The translations under genes were made by a program, and so were the position numbers. A stretch of 64,000 nt of DNA from positions 4,154,001 to 4,218,000 of the forward strand of contig OZ245050.1 of the NCBI GenBank assembly GCA_965224525.1, in the 5' to 3' direction. The notes under the pieces are model-generated. The model was not told where the DNA came from and did not search any database. It saw only the letters and a program-made list of their open reading frames with translations. Source of the stretch: Granulosicoccus sp036478565 (lineage in GTDB: Bacteria > Pseudomonadota > Gammaproteobacteria > Granulosicoccales > Granulosicoccaceae). The first letter of the stretch is position 1; every line of letters starts with the position of its first letter. Below are positions 26,239-34,842 of this stretch, piece by piece.

Positions 26239-29200
26239 GCTGCTAACCGGTCTATGTTGTTCAACGCCGACATAGCGCGATGGTGAACTTCATTCAACAT
26301 TGAAGTACTGGCCTCTGCATCATCCAGGCGCCCGTCTCTTGCAGCGCTTTCTACCGCACTGCACAGCCCCGCCAGTTCCGCAGCACCCATACTTGCACTG
26401 GCAGACTTCAACCGGTGGGCTGCCTTGCGAACTGCCTCCGTCTCGGCCAGCTCTATCGCTGCGCACAAGACTGCGTGGTCTTGTGGCCAGTTCTCCGAGA
26501 ACTTCGCGATCAATTCATGCAGAAAAGAATCGGATCCAGGTTCGTCCATGGCAAGTAACCCATCAATTGTAGCCATGTCAAGTACCGCGGTTTGCTCGGC
26601 CGGCTCGTGGTCAGAAAATTCAATCTCGGTTATAGACGAGGACCCCCGGTTGATGTCGGCACTTGCTGAGCTAACGCTCTTCTGTAGCCATAGAACCAGT
26701 GCATCGCTTAGCTGATCCATATTGATCGGTTTGGTCAAGTAGTCGTCCATACCAGCAACCAGACACCGATCACGATCGCCTCCAAGCGCATTGGCAGTAA
26801 GCGCAACAACTGGCAGATGTTTGCTCGGTGACGATATTTTCTCTCTATCGCGTAACCGACGGGTGGCTTCGATACCATCAAGAACCGGCATATCGCAGTC
26901 CATCAATACGAGGTCGAATTCTGTAGATTCGAGCATATCAAGAGCCACCTGCCCATTCTCGGCCAGTACAACCTCGCAACCCAACTTTTCCAGCATCCTG
27001 CCAACAATGTCCTGATTGACCGGGTGATCCTCGGCTAGCAGAATCCGTCCTCTAAGGTGATTATCCCGAGACTTGCTTGCTACGTCGGAAGCGAATATTG
27101 GCTGAAGCCCCTGTATTTCCAACATACAGTTGTACAGTGCGGACTGCCGCACCGGTTTCAGAAGTTGTAAGCTCATGCCCGCCTCTTTACGTTTATCGAC
27201 CAGCATCCGGCTTTCATTCACTCGGCTTAAAGCGACTGGCGCAGGGTATGTATCTGGTTGAAAGCTCGTCTGGATTTCCCGCGCCAAATCCAGGCCACTC
27301 ATATCTGCCAGTTGCTTATCGATAATGATCATGTCTGGCTTCTCGCCTCCTTGCTCGACCTTGCTCCTCAATTCCACCAGCGCATCAAAACCACTTGTCA
27401 CAGGCGTACATTGGGCACCCAGTGCCGTAAGGCGGTGAATCAAGGCTTTTCGTGTTTCAAAGTTACCGCTGACCAACAACACTTTCAATTCCGGCACACT
27501 CGGAGTGCCGCTATTTTCCACATCTGCACACCGTTCCAAAGGCAGTTCAAACCAGAAACAAGCGCCCTCACCCGGTGTGCTTTTCAACCGGATCTCTCCG
27601 CCCATCAGCTTGACAAGCTCTAATGATATTGACAGGCCAAGCCCGGTCCCTCCGTAGCGGCGGGTTGTTGAACGATCCGCCTGAGAAAAGGCACTGAATA
27701 TTGCATCATGTGCATCCTCTGCGATACCAATACCTGAATCACGCACTTCAAATCGAACCGAATCGGCACCCGTCCCAGACTGCTGAAAAGCTATCGATAC
27801 AAGCACATCACCAGTCGATGTAAACTTGATTGCGTTACTGACCAGGTTAGTCAGAACCTGTTGCAGTCGAACCACATCACCCAACACCTGCCCCTGCATA
27901 TCGCTCGGAATCAGGCAGTTCAGTTCAAGCTCTTTACCATGCGCTGATGGCGCAGCCATCTCGCAAACATCTTCTACCAGCTGAACCAGGTTAAACGGGG
28001 CAACCTCTACTTCCATATGCCCCGCTTCTATTTTAGAAAAGTCGAGAATGTCGTTGATGATGCCGAGTAGAGACTTGCCAGACAACTGAATAGTCTCAAC
28101 CAGATGCCTTTGAGAACGCGACAGAATTTCACGCGACAACAGGTCAGCGGTTCCAAGCACGCCATTGATCGGTGTGCGGATTTCATGGCTCATCGATGCA
28201 AGGAATTCACTCTTCGCTACATTGGCTGCTTCTGCCTGCACAACAAGCTTATCAAGAGCGTACACATACTGCGCATGCTCCATTTCCTTAATCTGCAACT
28301 GCTCTGCCATTTGATTGAATGCGGTGGCAAGCTGCCCCAGCTCATCGTTTTGCTTGATTGGTATACGGAAATCCAACCGCCCGCAGGAAAGCTCCAGCGT
28401 ACCGTCGGTTACGGTGCGAACCCGCCTGCCGAGCATTCGCCCTAGACCTGTGGCGATGATAATGGCCAGCAAGACACCTACTGCACTCAGCAGATCTCGC
28501 AACTGCCCGGCTCTTTCAAGACCACTCTCGATATTTTCAGCAGAAAGTGCGATGTCTTTTGTACGTTGCTGATCCAGATTTCGTACGGCAGTTTCTGCAG
28601 CCTCAAGAAAACTGGCTGCCTGACCCAGATGTTCCAGAAAATAATCATCCGTCCAGTCCCTCTGAGAGTCTTCGATAACATACAGAAGATTCCTGAAATG
28701 CTGCACAAGGCGTAACGGCTCATCTGAACCCTGAAAGTGATCATTATTCAACGTACCGATTTTCAACGATTCGAACAATTGTTCAGCAGCGCGAATAACC
28801 TGTTGCAGCTGACCCGGCTCTTGAGCCAGAAACTCCTCAGCCTCGATCTCCAGCGTACCGATCATCGTGCCCATCTGATCAACAATCACACGGACAACAG
28901 ATTGTTCCGGCTGATCAAGCTCGTTGCGAAGAGAATTCAAGGCCCACCGCACTGAGGTGATTTCCTTGAAAAAGAGCGTTTCAGTTTCTTTCGTTGCATC
29001 ACCACTGGTATCCACCTCCCATGCGGGAAGTAACCTCTCCCATGCCTTGTTCGCGTCTACCACTTTCTGCTGTAACGTTTTTCCACTTTTAACCGGAATT
29101 TCTACTTGCGTATTCCGCAGATCATGCGTTCGCTGCAGTAACAGCTCCAAAAGGCCAACTACCCCATCCGCTGGCTGGAATTCACTACGGCGATAAACTT

Positions 29201-29393
29201 CAAACGCCACCTCGGTCGTATGCAGCATTTCTATCTGCTGCATGGTCTGTCGAAAGGCCAGATTATTCCCAAGTGTGATGGCCTGATTCTTCTGCCGAAA
29301 TAACAGGCTTTCCCAATGACCAAGGCTGGCAAGCAATATCAGCAGTACAACGAGCGCTCCCAGCCCGCCATTCTTGGCTTGACTAAAAGTCAT
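26235..29393 (-). CDS. Hybrid sensor histidine kinase with two receivers and HPt domain
   Basis: A 1052-residue membrane kinase. Helix 1 is at about 11-28 and helix 2 at about 303-320, enclosing a largely helical periplasmic domain of about 270 residues. Then come HAMP (about 321-375), HisKA with the phosphorylated H403 in SMSHEIRTP, HATPase_c (NAIKFTSTG, DSGIGIAEDA, GGTGLGLS), a first receiver from about 635 that lacks the usual N-terminal acidic pair (VLLVSGN) but keeps IIIDK, a second canonical receiver with D832 in LVLMDCDMP, and a C-terminal HPt domain with H993 in AHRLKSAS. This is the unorthodox phosphorelay layout of BarA type. It is coupled by 4-bp overlaps to the genes on either side. 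Confidence 0.94.
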   Translation of the reverse strand: MTFSQAKNGGLGALVVLLILLASLGHWESLLFRQKNQAITLGNNLAFRQTMQQIEMLHTTEVAFEVYRRSEFQPADGVVGLLELLLQRTHDLRNTQVEIPVKSGKTLQQKVVDANKAWERLLPAWEVDTSGDATKETETLFFKEITSVRWALNSLRNELDQPEQSVVRVIVDQMGTMIGTLEIEAEEFLAQEPGQLQQVIRAAEQLFESLKIGTLNNDHFQGSDEPLRLVQHFRNLLYVIEDSQRDWTDDYFLEHLGQAASFLEAAETAVRNLDQQRTKDIALSAENIESGLERAGQLRDLLSAVGVLLAIIIATGLGRMLGRRVRTVTDGTLELSCGRLDFRIPIKQNDELGQLATAFNQMAEQLQIKEMEHAQYVYALDKLVVQAEAANVAKSEFLASMSHEIRTPINGVLGTADLLSREILSRSQRHLVETIQLSGKSLLGIINDILDFSKIEAGHMEVEVAPFNLVQLVEDVCEMAAPSAHGKELELNCLIPSDMQGQVLGDVVRLQQVLTNLVSNAIKFTSTGDVLVSIAFQQSGTGADSVRFEVRDSGIGIAEDAHDAIFSAFSQADRSTTRRYGGTGLGLSISLELVKLMGGEIRLKSTPGEGACFWFELPLERCADVENSGTPSVPELKVLLVSGNFETRKALIHRLTALGAQCTPVTSGFDALVELRSKVEQGGEKPDMIIIDKQLADMSGLDLAREIQTSFQPDTYPAPVALSRVNESRMLVDKRKEAGMSLQLLKPVRQSALYNCMLEIQGLQPIFASDVASKSRDNHLRGRILLAEDHPVNQDIVGRMLEKLGCEVVLAENGQVALDMLESTEFDLVLMDCDMPVLDGIEATRRLRDREKISSPSKHLPVVALTANALGGDRDRCLVAGMDDYLTKPINMDQLSDALVLWLQKSVSSASADINRGSSSITEIEFSDHEPAEQTAVLDMATIDGLLAMDEPGSDSFLHELIAKFSENWPQDHAVLCAAIELAETEAVRKAAHRLKSASASMGAAELAGLCSAVESAARDGRLDDAEASTSMLNEVHHRAMSALNNIDRLAA

Positions 29394-30280
29394 TGGCCAG
29401 TCGCTACTTCCGAAACGAATTCCAGCTCCAGTGTTTCTCCAATCTCCCCTGCACCAAACAATGGTGATTCCAGGCCTGCATCCGGCACCCTGCCCGCAAT
29501 TTCATACCTTGAAACACCAAACTGATACCGGCGACCAGAGACAAACTGCACATCATCCTGATGTCCAGTAATTAATTTTCGTGAAAACTCGACATACCAG
29601 ATACCCGACTGCCACTGTGCTTTCGCGATAACATCAGCTCGACTACCAGTTGGCCGTCTCAATTCATAACCGGTCACTTCGTTGTCTTGCTTGCTTGCGT
29701 AGGTCATGGACCGGTAGGCTGATCTGCCAGTATCACCACGCCTGGATAGATAGAAACGACGCCCCGAACGGGATATCATTTTTTTCGCTCGTGACATGGG
29801 ATCGGCAGAATATATCTGATGCTTGTCGTCAGCATAACCCTGAGAATCCGTACGGAATGATTTCCAGTACCAGATATCAGCTTTGTAGGAATCATCCGAG
29901 CTGAGGCTGAGGTCAACCTTTTTTGACTCCATACTCCATTTGAATATCAACGTATCTTCTCGTTTTGGGCCAATTCGATATCGCGATCCTGCCTCATCCC
30001 AAATCTGTGTTTTGTGCTGCCTGTTTTCAGTGGTGTCAGGGAAGCTGGCCAGAATGTATATGTACTCATCGGTATGCACGCAACGCATTACATGTTCAAT
30101 ATCAGCCACAGCATCCAAAGCACTCACACTTTCGGTGCGCGACCAGCTGTCGTCCGCCGGGTCGCCATCAATGGTCGGAGGTTGCTGAACCTGTGGACAG
30201 GACAAGCTGGTATTGGCATTTGCGCAAGTGATGTTCATCGCAGAAAGCAGCAGTACTGACTTTATCAGTGCCCATTTCAT
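29390..30280 (-). CDS. Exported ethylbenzene-dehydrogenase-like (EB_dh) protein
   Basis: The 296-residue product has a signal peptide (about 1-22, ending CANA) and a single beta-sandwich domain. PPTIDGDPADDSW near residue 34 is the opening signature shared by CBM9 and EB_dh domains; further matches to EB_dh are HKTQIWDEAG, REDTLIFKWS, ADIWYWKSFRTDSQGYADDK and the terminal LELEF. In ethylbenzene and dimethylsulfide dehydrogenases this fold holds a heme b; whether heme is bound here is unknown. It is the first gene of the operon, overlapping the kinase start by 4 bp. I infer it is a periplasmic ligand- or redox-sensing partner of the kinase. Confidence 0.75.
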   Translation of the reverse strand: MKWALIKSVLLLSAMNITCANANTSLSCPQVQQPPTIDGDPADDSWSRTESVSALDAVADIEHVMRCVHTDEYIYILASFPDTTENRQHKTQIWDEAGSRYRIGPKREDTLIFKWSMESKKVDLSLSSDDSYKADIWYWKSFRTDSQGYADDKHQIYSADPMSRAKKMISRSGRRFYLSRRGDTGRSAYRSMTYASKQDNEVTGYELRRPTGSRADVIAKAQWQSGIWYVEFSRKLITGHQDDVQFVSGRRYQFGVSRYEIAGRVPDAGLESPLFGAGEIGETLELEFVSEVATGQ

Positions 30281-30536
30281 TCAATACACACCAGCAAAGT
30301 TAAACGTGTACTTCGTATCGGCTCCAATGCATCGATAATTACCCGCATCGGGTTACATGCACGATTTGATACCAATAAAAAGCAGCCCTCCCTCCCGGAC
30401 AACACAGGCAGCTAACCGTTACATGGCTGTATCGAACGTTCATGTGCTTTAGCTCAAGCATTTTAAGACGTTAAACCCATCACGGTCCAGAAAGAACTGG
30501 TTGGCGGAATACGTCCAAAACAAAGAGTGAACGATC
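30281..30536. promoter_or_regulatory. Divergent intergenic region of the kinase and pilus operons
   Basis: 256 bp between the EB_dh gene (leftward) and the first pilin gene (rightward), the only place for the promoters of both operons. It contains a 13-bp palindrome, ACCCG-CAT-CGGGT, at 30341-30353, a candidate operator. An AGAGTGA ribosome site precedes the pilin ATG. I found no convincing sigma-54 or other alternative promoter match. Confidence 0.5.
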
Positions 30537-31121
30537 ATGTATAAAACGAAGCAGAAAGGTTTTACCCTTATTGAAATTGTAGGCGTTATGGCTGTCATCG
30601 CCATCATCGCATCGATAGCAGCACCGCGTATTTTCGGCGCTATCCAGGATGCTAAAGTAACCGCCCTCGTGGGTCAGGCAAAGACCCTGGGTGTTACTGC
30701 AACCAGCTTTTATAATGACACTGGAAAATGGCCAGTTCACGACCCAAAAAGCACGGACGATAAGCGCCAACAACTAATGGTTAACAAGGGTGGTAACGGG
30801 CAACCTATTATTGGCTGGGACGGCCCCTATCTGGATCAGGAAATTTCCAATATAATTTCTCCGAGCGCCAACCATATACTAACGCCCACCAGCACCCCTA
30901 CTTATACCTGTGATCTTGACGGCAACGGCACCAGTGACGGTAGCTTCCTGGTTTATTATGTACATGGCATATCAGACACGATAGCAAGAAAAGCCAGCAA
31001 CATATTGGACAAAGACGGCAACGAGGAAACAGGTGACACTTCCTGGAAGAAAGCCGGGCGCGTGAAGCGCTACAATGGCGATAACACTAGTATTCTGGTG
31101 TTCTGCCTTGGCCGCATCTAA
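30537..31121 (+). CDS. Type IV pilin / pseudopilin, first gene of MSHA-like operon
   Basis: Probably the major subunit of the filament. The class III leader MYKTKQKG is followed by FTLIEIVGVMAVIAIIASIAAPRI, with glutamate at +5 and the proline of the alpha-1 helix. The 186-residue mature part contains AKVTALVGQAKTLGVTATSFYNDTGKWP, close to GspG-like and MshB-like proteins, then a domain with two cysteines (YTCDLDGNGT and LVFCLGRI) that may form the disulfide loop of pilins. DLDGNGTSDG also resembles a Ca-binding loop. It lies 18 bp before the ATPase gene. Confidence 0.85.
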   Translation: MYKTKQKGFTLIEIVGVMAVIAIIASIAAPRIFGAIQDAKVTALVGQAKTLGVTATSFYNDTGKWPVHDPKSTDDKRQQLMVNKGGNGQPIIGWDGPYLDQEISNIISPSANHILTPTSTPTYTCDLDGNGTSDGSFLVYYVHGISDTIARKASNILDKDGNEETGDTSWKKAGRVKRYNGDNTSILVFCLGRI

Positions 31122-31139
31122 CAGTCCTCAATAACAATC

Positions 31140-32846
31140 GTGTCAGCCAAGCCCATGCTTACTGAATTGGCAAGCTCTGCACAGCCTGAAGAACGCGAAA
31201 TGCCCCTCGGGCAGCGTTTCATTGAGGCCGGCTTGCTTACCGAGTCTCAACTGGATCTTGCACTTCGTGAACAAAGCCGGGTCGGTGGTTATCTTGGTGA
31301 AGTTCTGGTTCAGCTGGGTTTTGTCAGCACTGAAGCTATAACCGAAGTCCTTGCAAAGGAGAACCAGGTTGACGTCTACGATGTCAGGAATGCCATCATT
31401 GACACAGCCTTACTAGAGCTTATCAGCTATAAAACTGCAAAACGCCATAAAGTTATTCCAGTCGCTGCAAACGATGGCGGACTAACAGTCGCATTTGCCG
31501 ACTCCTACGATGTAGTCGCACTGGACCAGGTTGAACGCGAATGTGGCATGTTTGTGACAGTAGTCACCGCTCCCGAATCACATATTGTTGAAGCTATAGA
31601 GCGAAGCTATACTCGCAAAAAAAGCATCAATGAAACCATAGAAACGGTTCTCTCAGGGAGCTCGCTCAAACCAGGCGATGGCGGAGACGATACGCCGATG
31701 GTCCGACTTGTGGACCAGATACTAGCAGATGCCATCAAGAACGGAGCATCCGATATCCATTTCCATGCCGAAGAGAAGGTGCTTCGTGTTCGGTGCAGGC
31801 TGGATGGCGTTCTCAGGCAGGAGGTCGTCATTCCAAAAACCATACAGGCAGCCTTGATTGGACGAATAAAGCTCATCAGCGGACTCAATATTACTGAAAA
31901 AAGAATACCACAGGACGGCCGTATTCGATTTGATTTCGGTAGCTCTTACATCGACCTGCGAGTTTCTACTCTACCTACTAACCATGGCGAAAGTATCGTC
32001 ATGCGCGTACTGGATTCCGGAACACAGCTCCTGTCTCTTGATCAACTTGGCTTGAGTGACACAGACAGATTACGTTTTGAGAATATCATTAGCAAGTCTT
32101 TCGGAATGATCCTGGTAACCGGGCCCACAGGCAGTGGAAAGACAACCACTCTGTACTCAGCGTTAAGCGAAGTAGATAGAGAGTCGCAGAGTGTCTTTAC
32201 CCTGGAGGACCCGATCGAATACAGCCTGCCATTGATTCGGCAAACGCAAATCAATGACAAGATCGGGATGAGCTTCTCTACCGGCTTACGCGCCTTGCTT
32301 CGCCAGGACCCGGATGTAATTCTTGTAGGCGAAATCAGAGACCAGGAAACCGCCGACCTTGCCATTCGCGCATCACTAACCGGCCACACCGTATTCTCCA
32401 CACTTCACACAAACAGCGCCATTGGCGCTGTATCCCGGTTGATCGACATGGGTGTCGAACGATACCTTGTGCCGTCCGCCTTGGTTGGTGTAATCGGTCA
32501 GCGGCTGCTACGGAAATTATGCTCCAGTTGTAAAACTGAAAATCCGGGACTGGATGCAATATTTGACAATGATAACTACGCGCACATAGTGCCTGTCAAC
32601 AAGTCTCACTGGACTTCATCCGGCTGTGAATCATGTTCCGGCACCGGCTATAAGGGGCGGATAGCAACCTATGAAGTCCTGCTGATTGACGAACCATTCC
32701 ATGAGGCGATTCTCAAAGGCGCCTCTGAAGCAGAGCTAGGAAAAATAGCTTTCAACAGTGGAATGACTACTCTACTGGAAGATGGAATACGCAAGGCCAA
32801 TGAGGGACTTACGAGTATCTCTGAAGTGCTACGTGTCCTGAACTGA
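31140..32846 (+). CDS. MshE/GspE-type assembly ATPase with N-terminal MshEN-like domain
   Basis: This is the traffic ATPase that powers filament extension. The N-terminal 120 residues contain two copies of a motif matching the MshEN c-di-GMP-binding pattern: LGQRFIEAGLLTESQLDLAL (about residue 23) and LGEVLVQLGFVSTEAITEVL (about 52). The ATPase core has Walker A GPTGSGKTT at 328-336, the Asp box, Walker B VILVGEIRDQET and the His box LHTNSAIGA, then two CxxC pairs (LCSSCK and CESCSGTGY) for zinc. The 568 residues fit MshE/PilB. The GTG at 31140 is used; ATG at 31155 is an alternative. It is followed two bases later by the gspF/pilC-like gene. Confidence 0.92.
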   Translation: MSAKPMLTELASSAQPEEREMPLGQRFIEAGLLTESQLDLALREQSRVGGYLGEVLVQLGFVSTEAITEVLAKENQVDVYDVRNAIIDTALLELISYKTAKRHKVIPVAANDGGLTVAFADSYDVVALDQVERECGMFVTVVTAPESHIVEAIERSYTRKKSINETIETVLSGSSLKPGDGGDDTPMVRLVDQILADAIKNGASDIHFHAEEKVLRVRCRLDGVLRQEVVIPKTIQAALIGRIKLISGLNITEKRIPQDGRIRFDFGSSYIDLRVSTLPTNHGESIVMRVLDSGTQLLSLDQLGLSDTDRLRFENIISKSFGMILVTGPTGSGKTTTLYSALSEVDRESQSVFTLEDPIEYSLPLIRQTQINDKIGMSFSTGLRALLRQDPDVILVGEIRDQETADLAIRASLTGHTVFSTLHTNSAIGAVSRLIDMGVERYLVPSALVGVIGQRLLRKLCSSCKTENPGLDAIFDNDNYAHIVPVNKSHWTSSGCESCSGTGYKGRIATYEVLLIDEPFHEAILKGASEAELGKIAFNSGMTTLLEDGIRKANEGLTSISEVLRVLN

Positions 32847-32848
32847 TC

Positions 32849-34054
32849 ATGCCCGGTTACTCGTATAGCGCAATAGACCAGCACTCCAAAAAGGTAGCTG
32901 GGTTTCTGGTGTCTGAAAACGAGTCTACCGTGGAGCAGCGTTTGAGTGAATCCGGGCTGTTCCTGGTGGACTTGAAACTGACAGACTCAGACAAGCTGAG
33001 CTCTAATACAAAAGTGTCACGGGTCGAACTTGTCGACTTGTTTCGTGGGCTCGGAGCGATGCTCGAAGCTGGTATTGACCCAGCACAGAGCTTGACTGTA
33101 CTAAGAGACGAAACCGACCGGAAGGACCTTCGCAACGTTCTTGCCGATCTGAAACTCAACGTGGAATCCGGCATTTCATTGGATGAAGCGATGGTTAATC
33201 ACCCCTCTGTTTTTGATCTGGAAGTCTGCAATCTCATCAAGGCAGGGTCGCATAGCGGAAATCTGGTTGAAGCTTGTACGGATGTTGCGAACCACCTTGA
33301 GTGGATGGATCATCTGCTTGCCGATATCAAGCAGGCAACTGTTTATCCAGCATTCGTTGTCACTGCCGTTTTTGGCTTGATCATGCTTCTATTCCTGTTT
33401 GTCGTCCCACAGTTTGCAACTATTTTTGATTCACTAAATCTGGAGCTACCTCCTATAACGCAAGGTGTTGTCGCTATTGGTGATTTCACTGTTGATTATT
33501 GGTGGCTGATACTTTCCGTCATAGCAGTGATCTTCTGGTCCCTAATGTACCTTCCAGGACGCATCCCCAGATTCGGGCTTGCGATAGACAGCCTGAAATA
33601 CAAACTGCCCCTATTCGGCTCACTCATATTGCTTCTATCCCAGTCACGCTTTGCACACAATATGTCGCTGATGTTAAAAGCCGGCGTTCCCATAGTGGAT
33701 GCACTTCAGCTAATAGCCGGTGTCATCGGTAACCGAGCTTTTGCAGAAGTAGTCAATGACGCACATCACGCCGTAACTGAAGGACGCCCAATGTCCGATG
33801 GTCTTTCTGCACACAAGGGGATTTTTACACCCATTGTCATGCGAATAATCATTATTGGCGAACAATCCGGAAAATTGGAAAACTGCCTTGAGATGATATC
33901 TACGCGACTTGATGCAGAAATTCCGAGACGGATTAAACGTATGTTCAGTGTTCTCGAACCACTCATCATACTAACGCTGATCGGAATTGTGGGCCTGGTA
34001 GCAGCAGCTATCTTCCTGCCTCTGTTCAGTCTTATGTCAGGCGCAATGTCATGA
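32849..34054 (+). CDS. PilC/GspF/MshG-type inner-membrane platform protein
   Basis: This is the polytopic base on which the filament is built and which the ATPase drives. The 401-residue protein has the two GspF repeats, each a helical cytoplasmic bundle (FRGLGAMLEAGIDPAQSL and LLLSQSRFAHNMSLMLKAGVPI) followed by membrane helices at about 167-190, 215-235 and 372-395. The motif GEQSGKLENCLEMIS near residue 336 is the conserved GE-SG-L signature. The start codon lies two bases beyond the ATPase stop, and its end overlaps the next pilin gene by 4 bp. Confidence 0.93.
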   Translation: MPGYSYSAIDQHSKKVAGFLVSENESTVEQRLSESGLFLVDLKLTDSDKLSSNTKVSRVELVDLFRGLGAMLEAGIDPAQSLTVLRDETDRKDLRNVLADLKLNVESGISLDEAMVNHPSVFDLEVCNLIKAGSHSGNLVEACTDVANHLEWMDHLLADIKQATVYPAFVVTAVFGLIMLLFLFVVPQFATIFDSLNLELPPITQGVVAIGDFTVDYWWLILSVIAVIFWSLMYLPGRIPRFGLAIDSLKYKLPLFGSLILLLSQSRFAHNMSLMLKAGVPIVDALQLIAGVIGNRAFAEVVNDAHHAVTEGRPMSDGLSAHKGIFTPIVMRIIIIGEQSGKLENCLEMISTRLDAEIPRRIKRMFSVLEPLIILTLIGIVGLVAAAIFLPLFSLMSGAMS

Positions 34055-34842
34055 GGCGCCTATCGCAAGGTTTTTCACTGTTGGAAATGATTGCTGTACT
34101 GGCAATTTCATCCATACTGGCCGGCTCCCTTGCACCGAGCTTGATTAGAAGCCTGGAACTCAGTCATTCCGAATCAGAAGCTGAATCACTGAAAACCATG
34201 GCAACAGTACTGATTGAATATGTCATGAGCAATAAACGCATACCCTCCTCAAATCCGTCTGACTGGGGCTCCGCATTGGCGGTGGTTGCCAGCGTATCGC
34301 CAGCCAATCTAACTCACAATCAACGCAACTATTCTCGCGCATTATTTTTTGATCCCCTTTTTCTGACAAACACGGAGTCGAATTTCTCAGGTTTCACACA
34401 AAACCTGGGGCTGCTAAACAAGCCACCTTCGCCGCGAATCTTGATTATTTCAAATCTGGCCGGCAATACAACATCATCCCTACTCACGTCGCTTCAGTTT
34501 AACGCGATCTGGAATCAAACAAACGATGCCGGTTTTGTTGAAAGTAAAACAATCAAAATCGAACGAGTCAACCTTGCTGCGTACTTTCATCAAGTTCTGC
34601 TGTCCAATCAAAACAGCAATAGTGCTGCATTCTCCCTTGACCTGGGATCCGTTGGCGCTGTCCCTCCGATCTCTGGCGCCACAGATGGTGAGGAAATACG
34701 CCACATCATAAAATCAACTCAGCTAAGACTGCATGCCGCGCCCTATCCGAGCGGGCCGGTACAAACAACACTACTGGTCAATTCCAGCCAAAGCTTTAGC
34801 TATACAAATACAAGTGGCTCCTGGTCATGGAGAAGCCCATGA
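34051..34842 (+). CDS. Minor pilin-like protein with prepilin leader
   Basis: A 263-residue protein with the class III leader MRRLSQG followed by FSLLEMIAVLAISSILAGSLAP, glutamate at +5. The body is serine-, asparagine- and threonine-rich (TLLVNSSQSFSYTNTSGSWSW at the end) and has no cysteine pair, so it differs from the first pilin. It is likely a minor pilin at the tip or base, in the place of the mshC/D/O genes of the MSHA locus. It overlaps the GspF-like gene by 4 bp and the PilM-N-like gene by 4 bp. Confidence 0.8.
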   Translation: MRRLSQGFSLLEMIAVLAISSILAGSLAPSLIRSLELSHSESEAESLKTMATVLIEYVMSNKRIPSSNPSDWGSALAVVASVSPANLTHNQRNYSRALFFDPLFLTNTESNFSGFTQNLGLLNKPPSPRILIISNLAGNTTSSLLTSLQFNAIWNQTNDAGFVESKTIKIERVNLAAYFHQVLLSNQNSNSAAFSLDLGSVGAVPPISGATDGEEIRHIIKSTQLRLHAAPYPSGPVQTTLLVNSSQSFSYTNTSGSWSWRSP

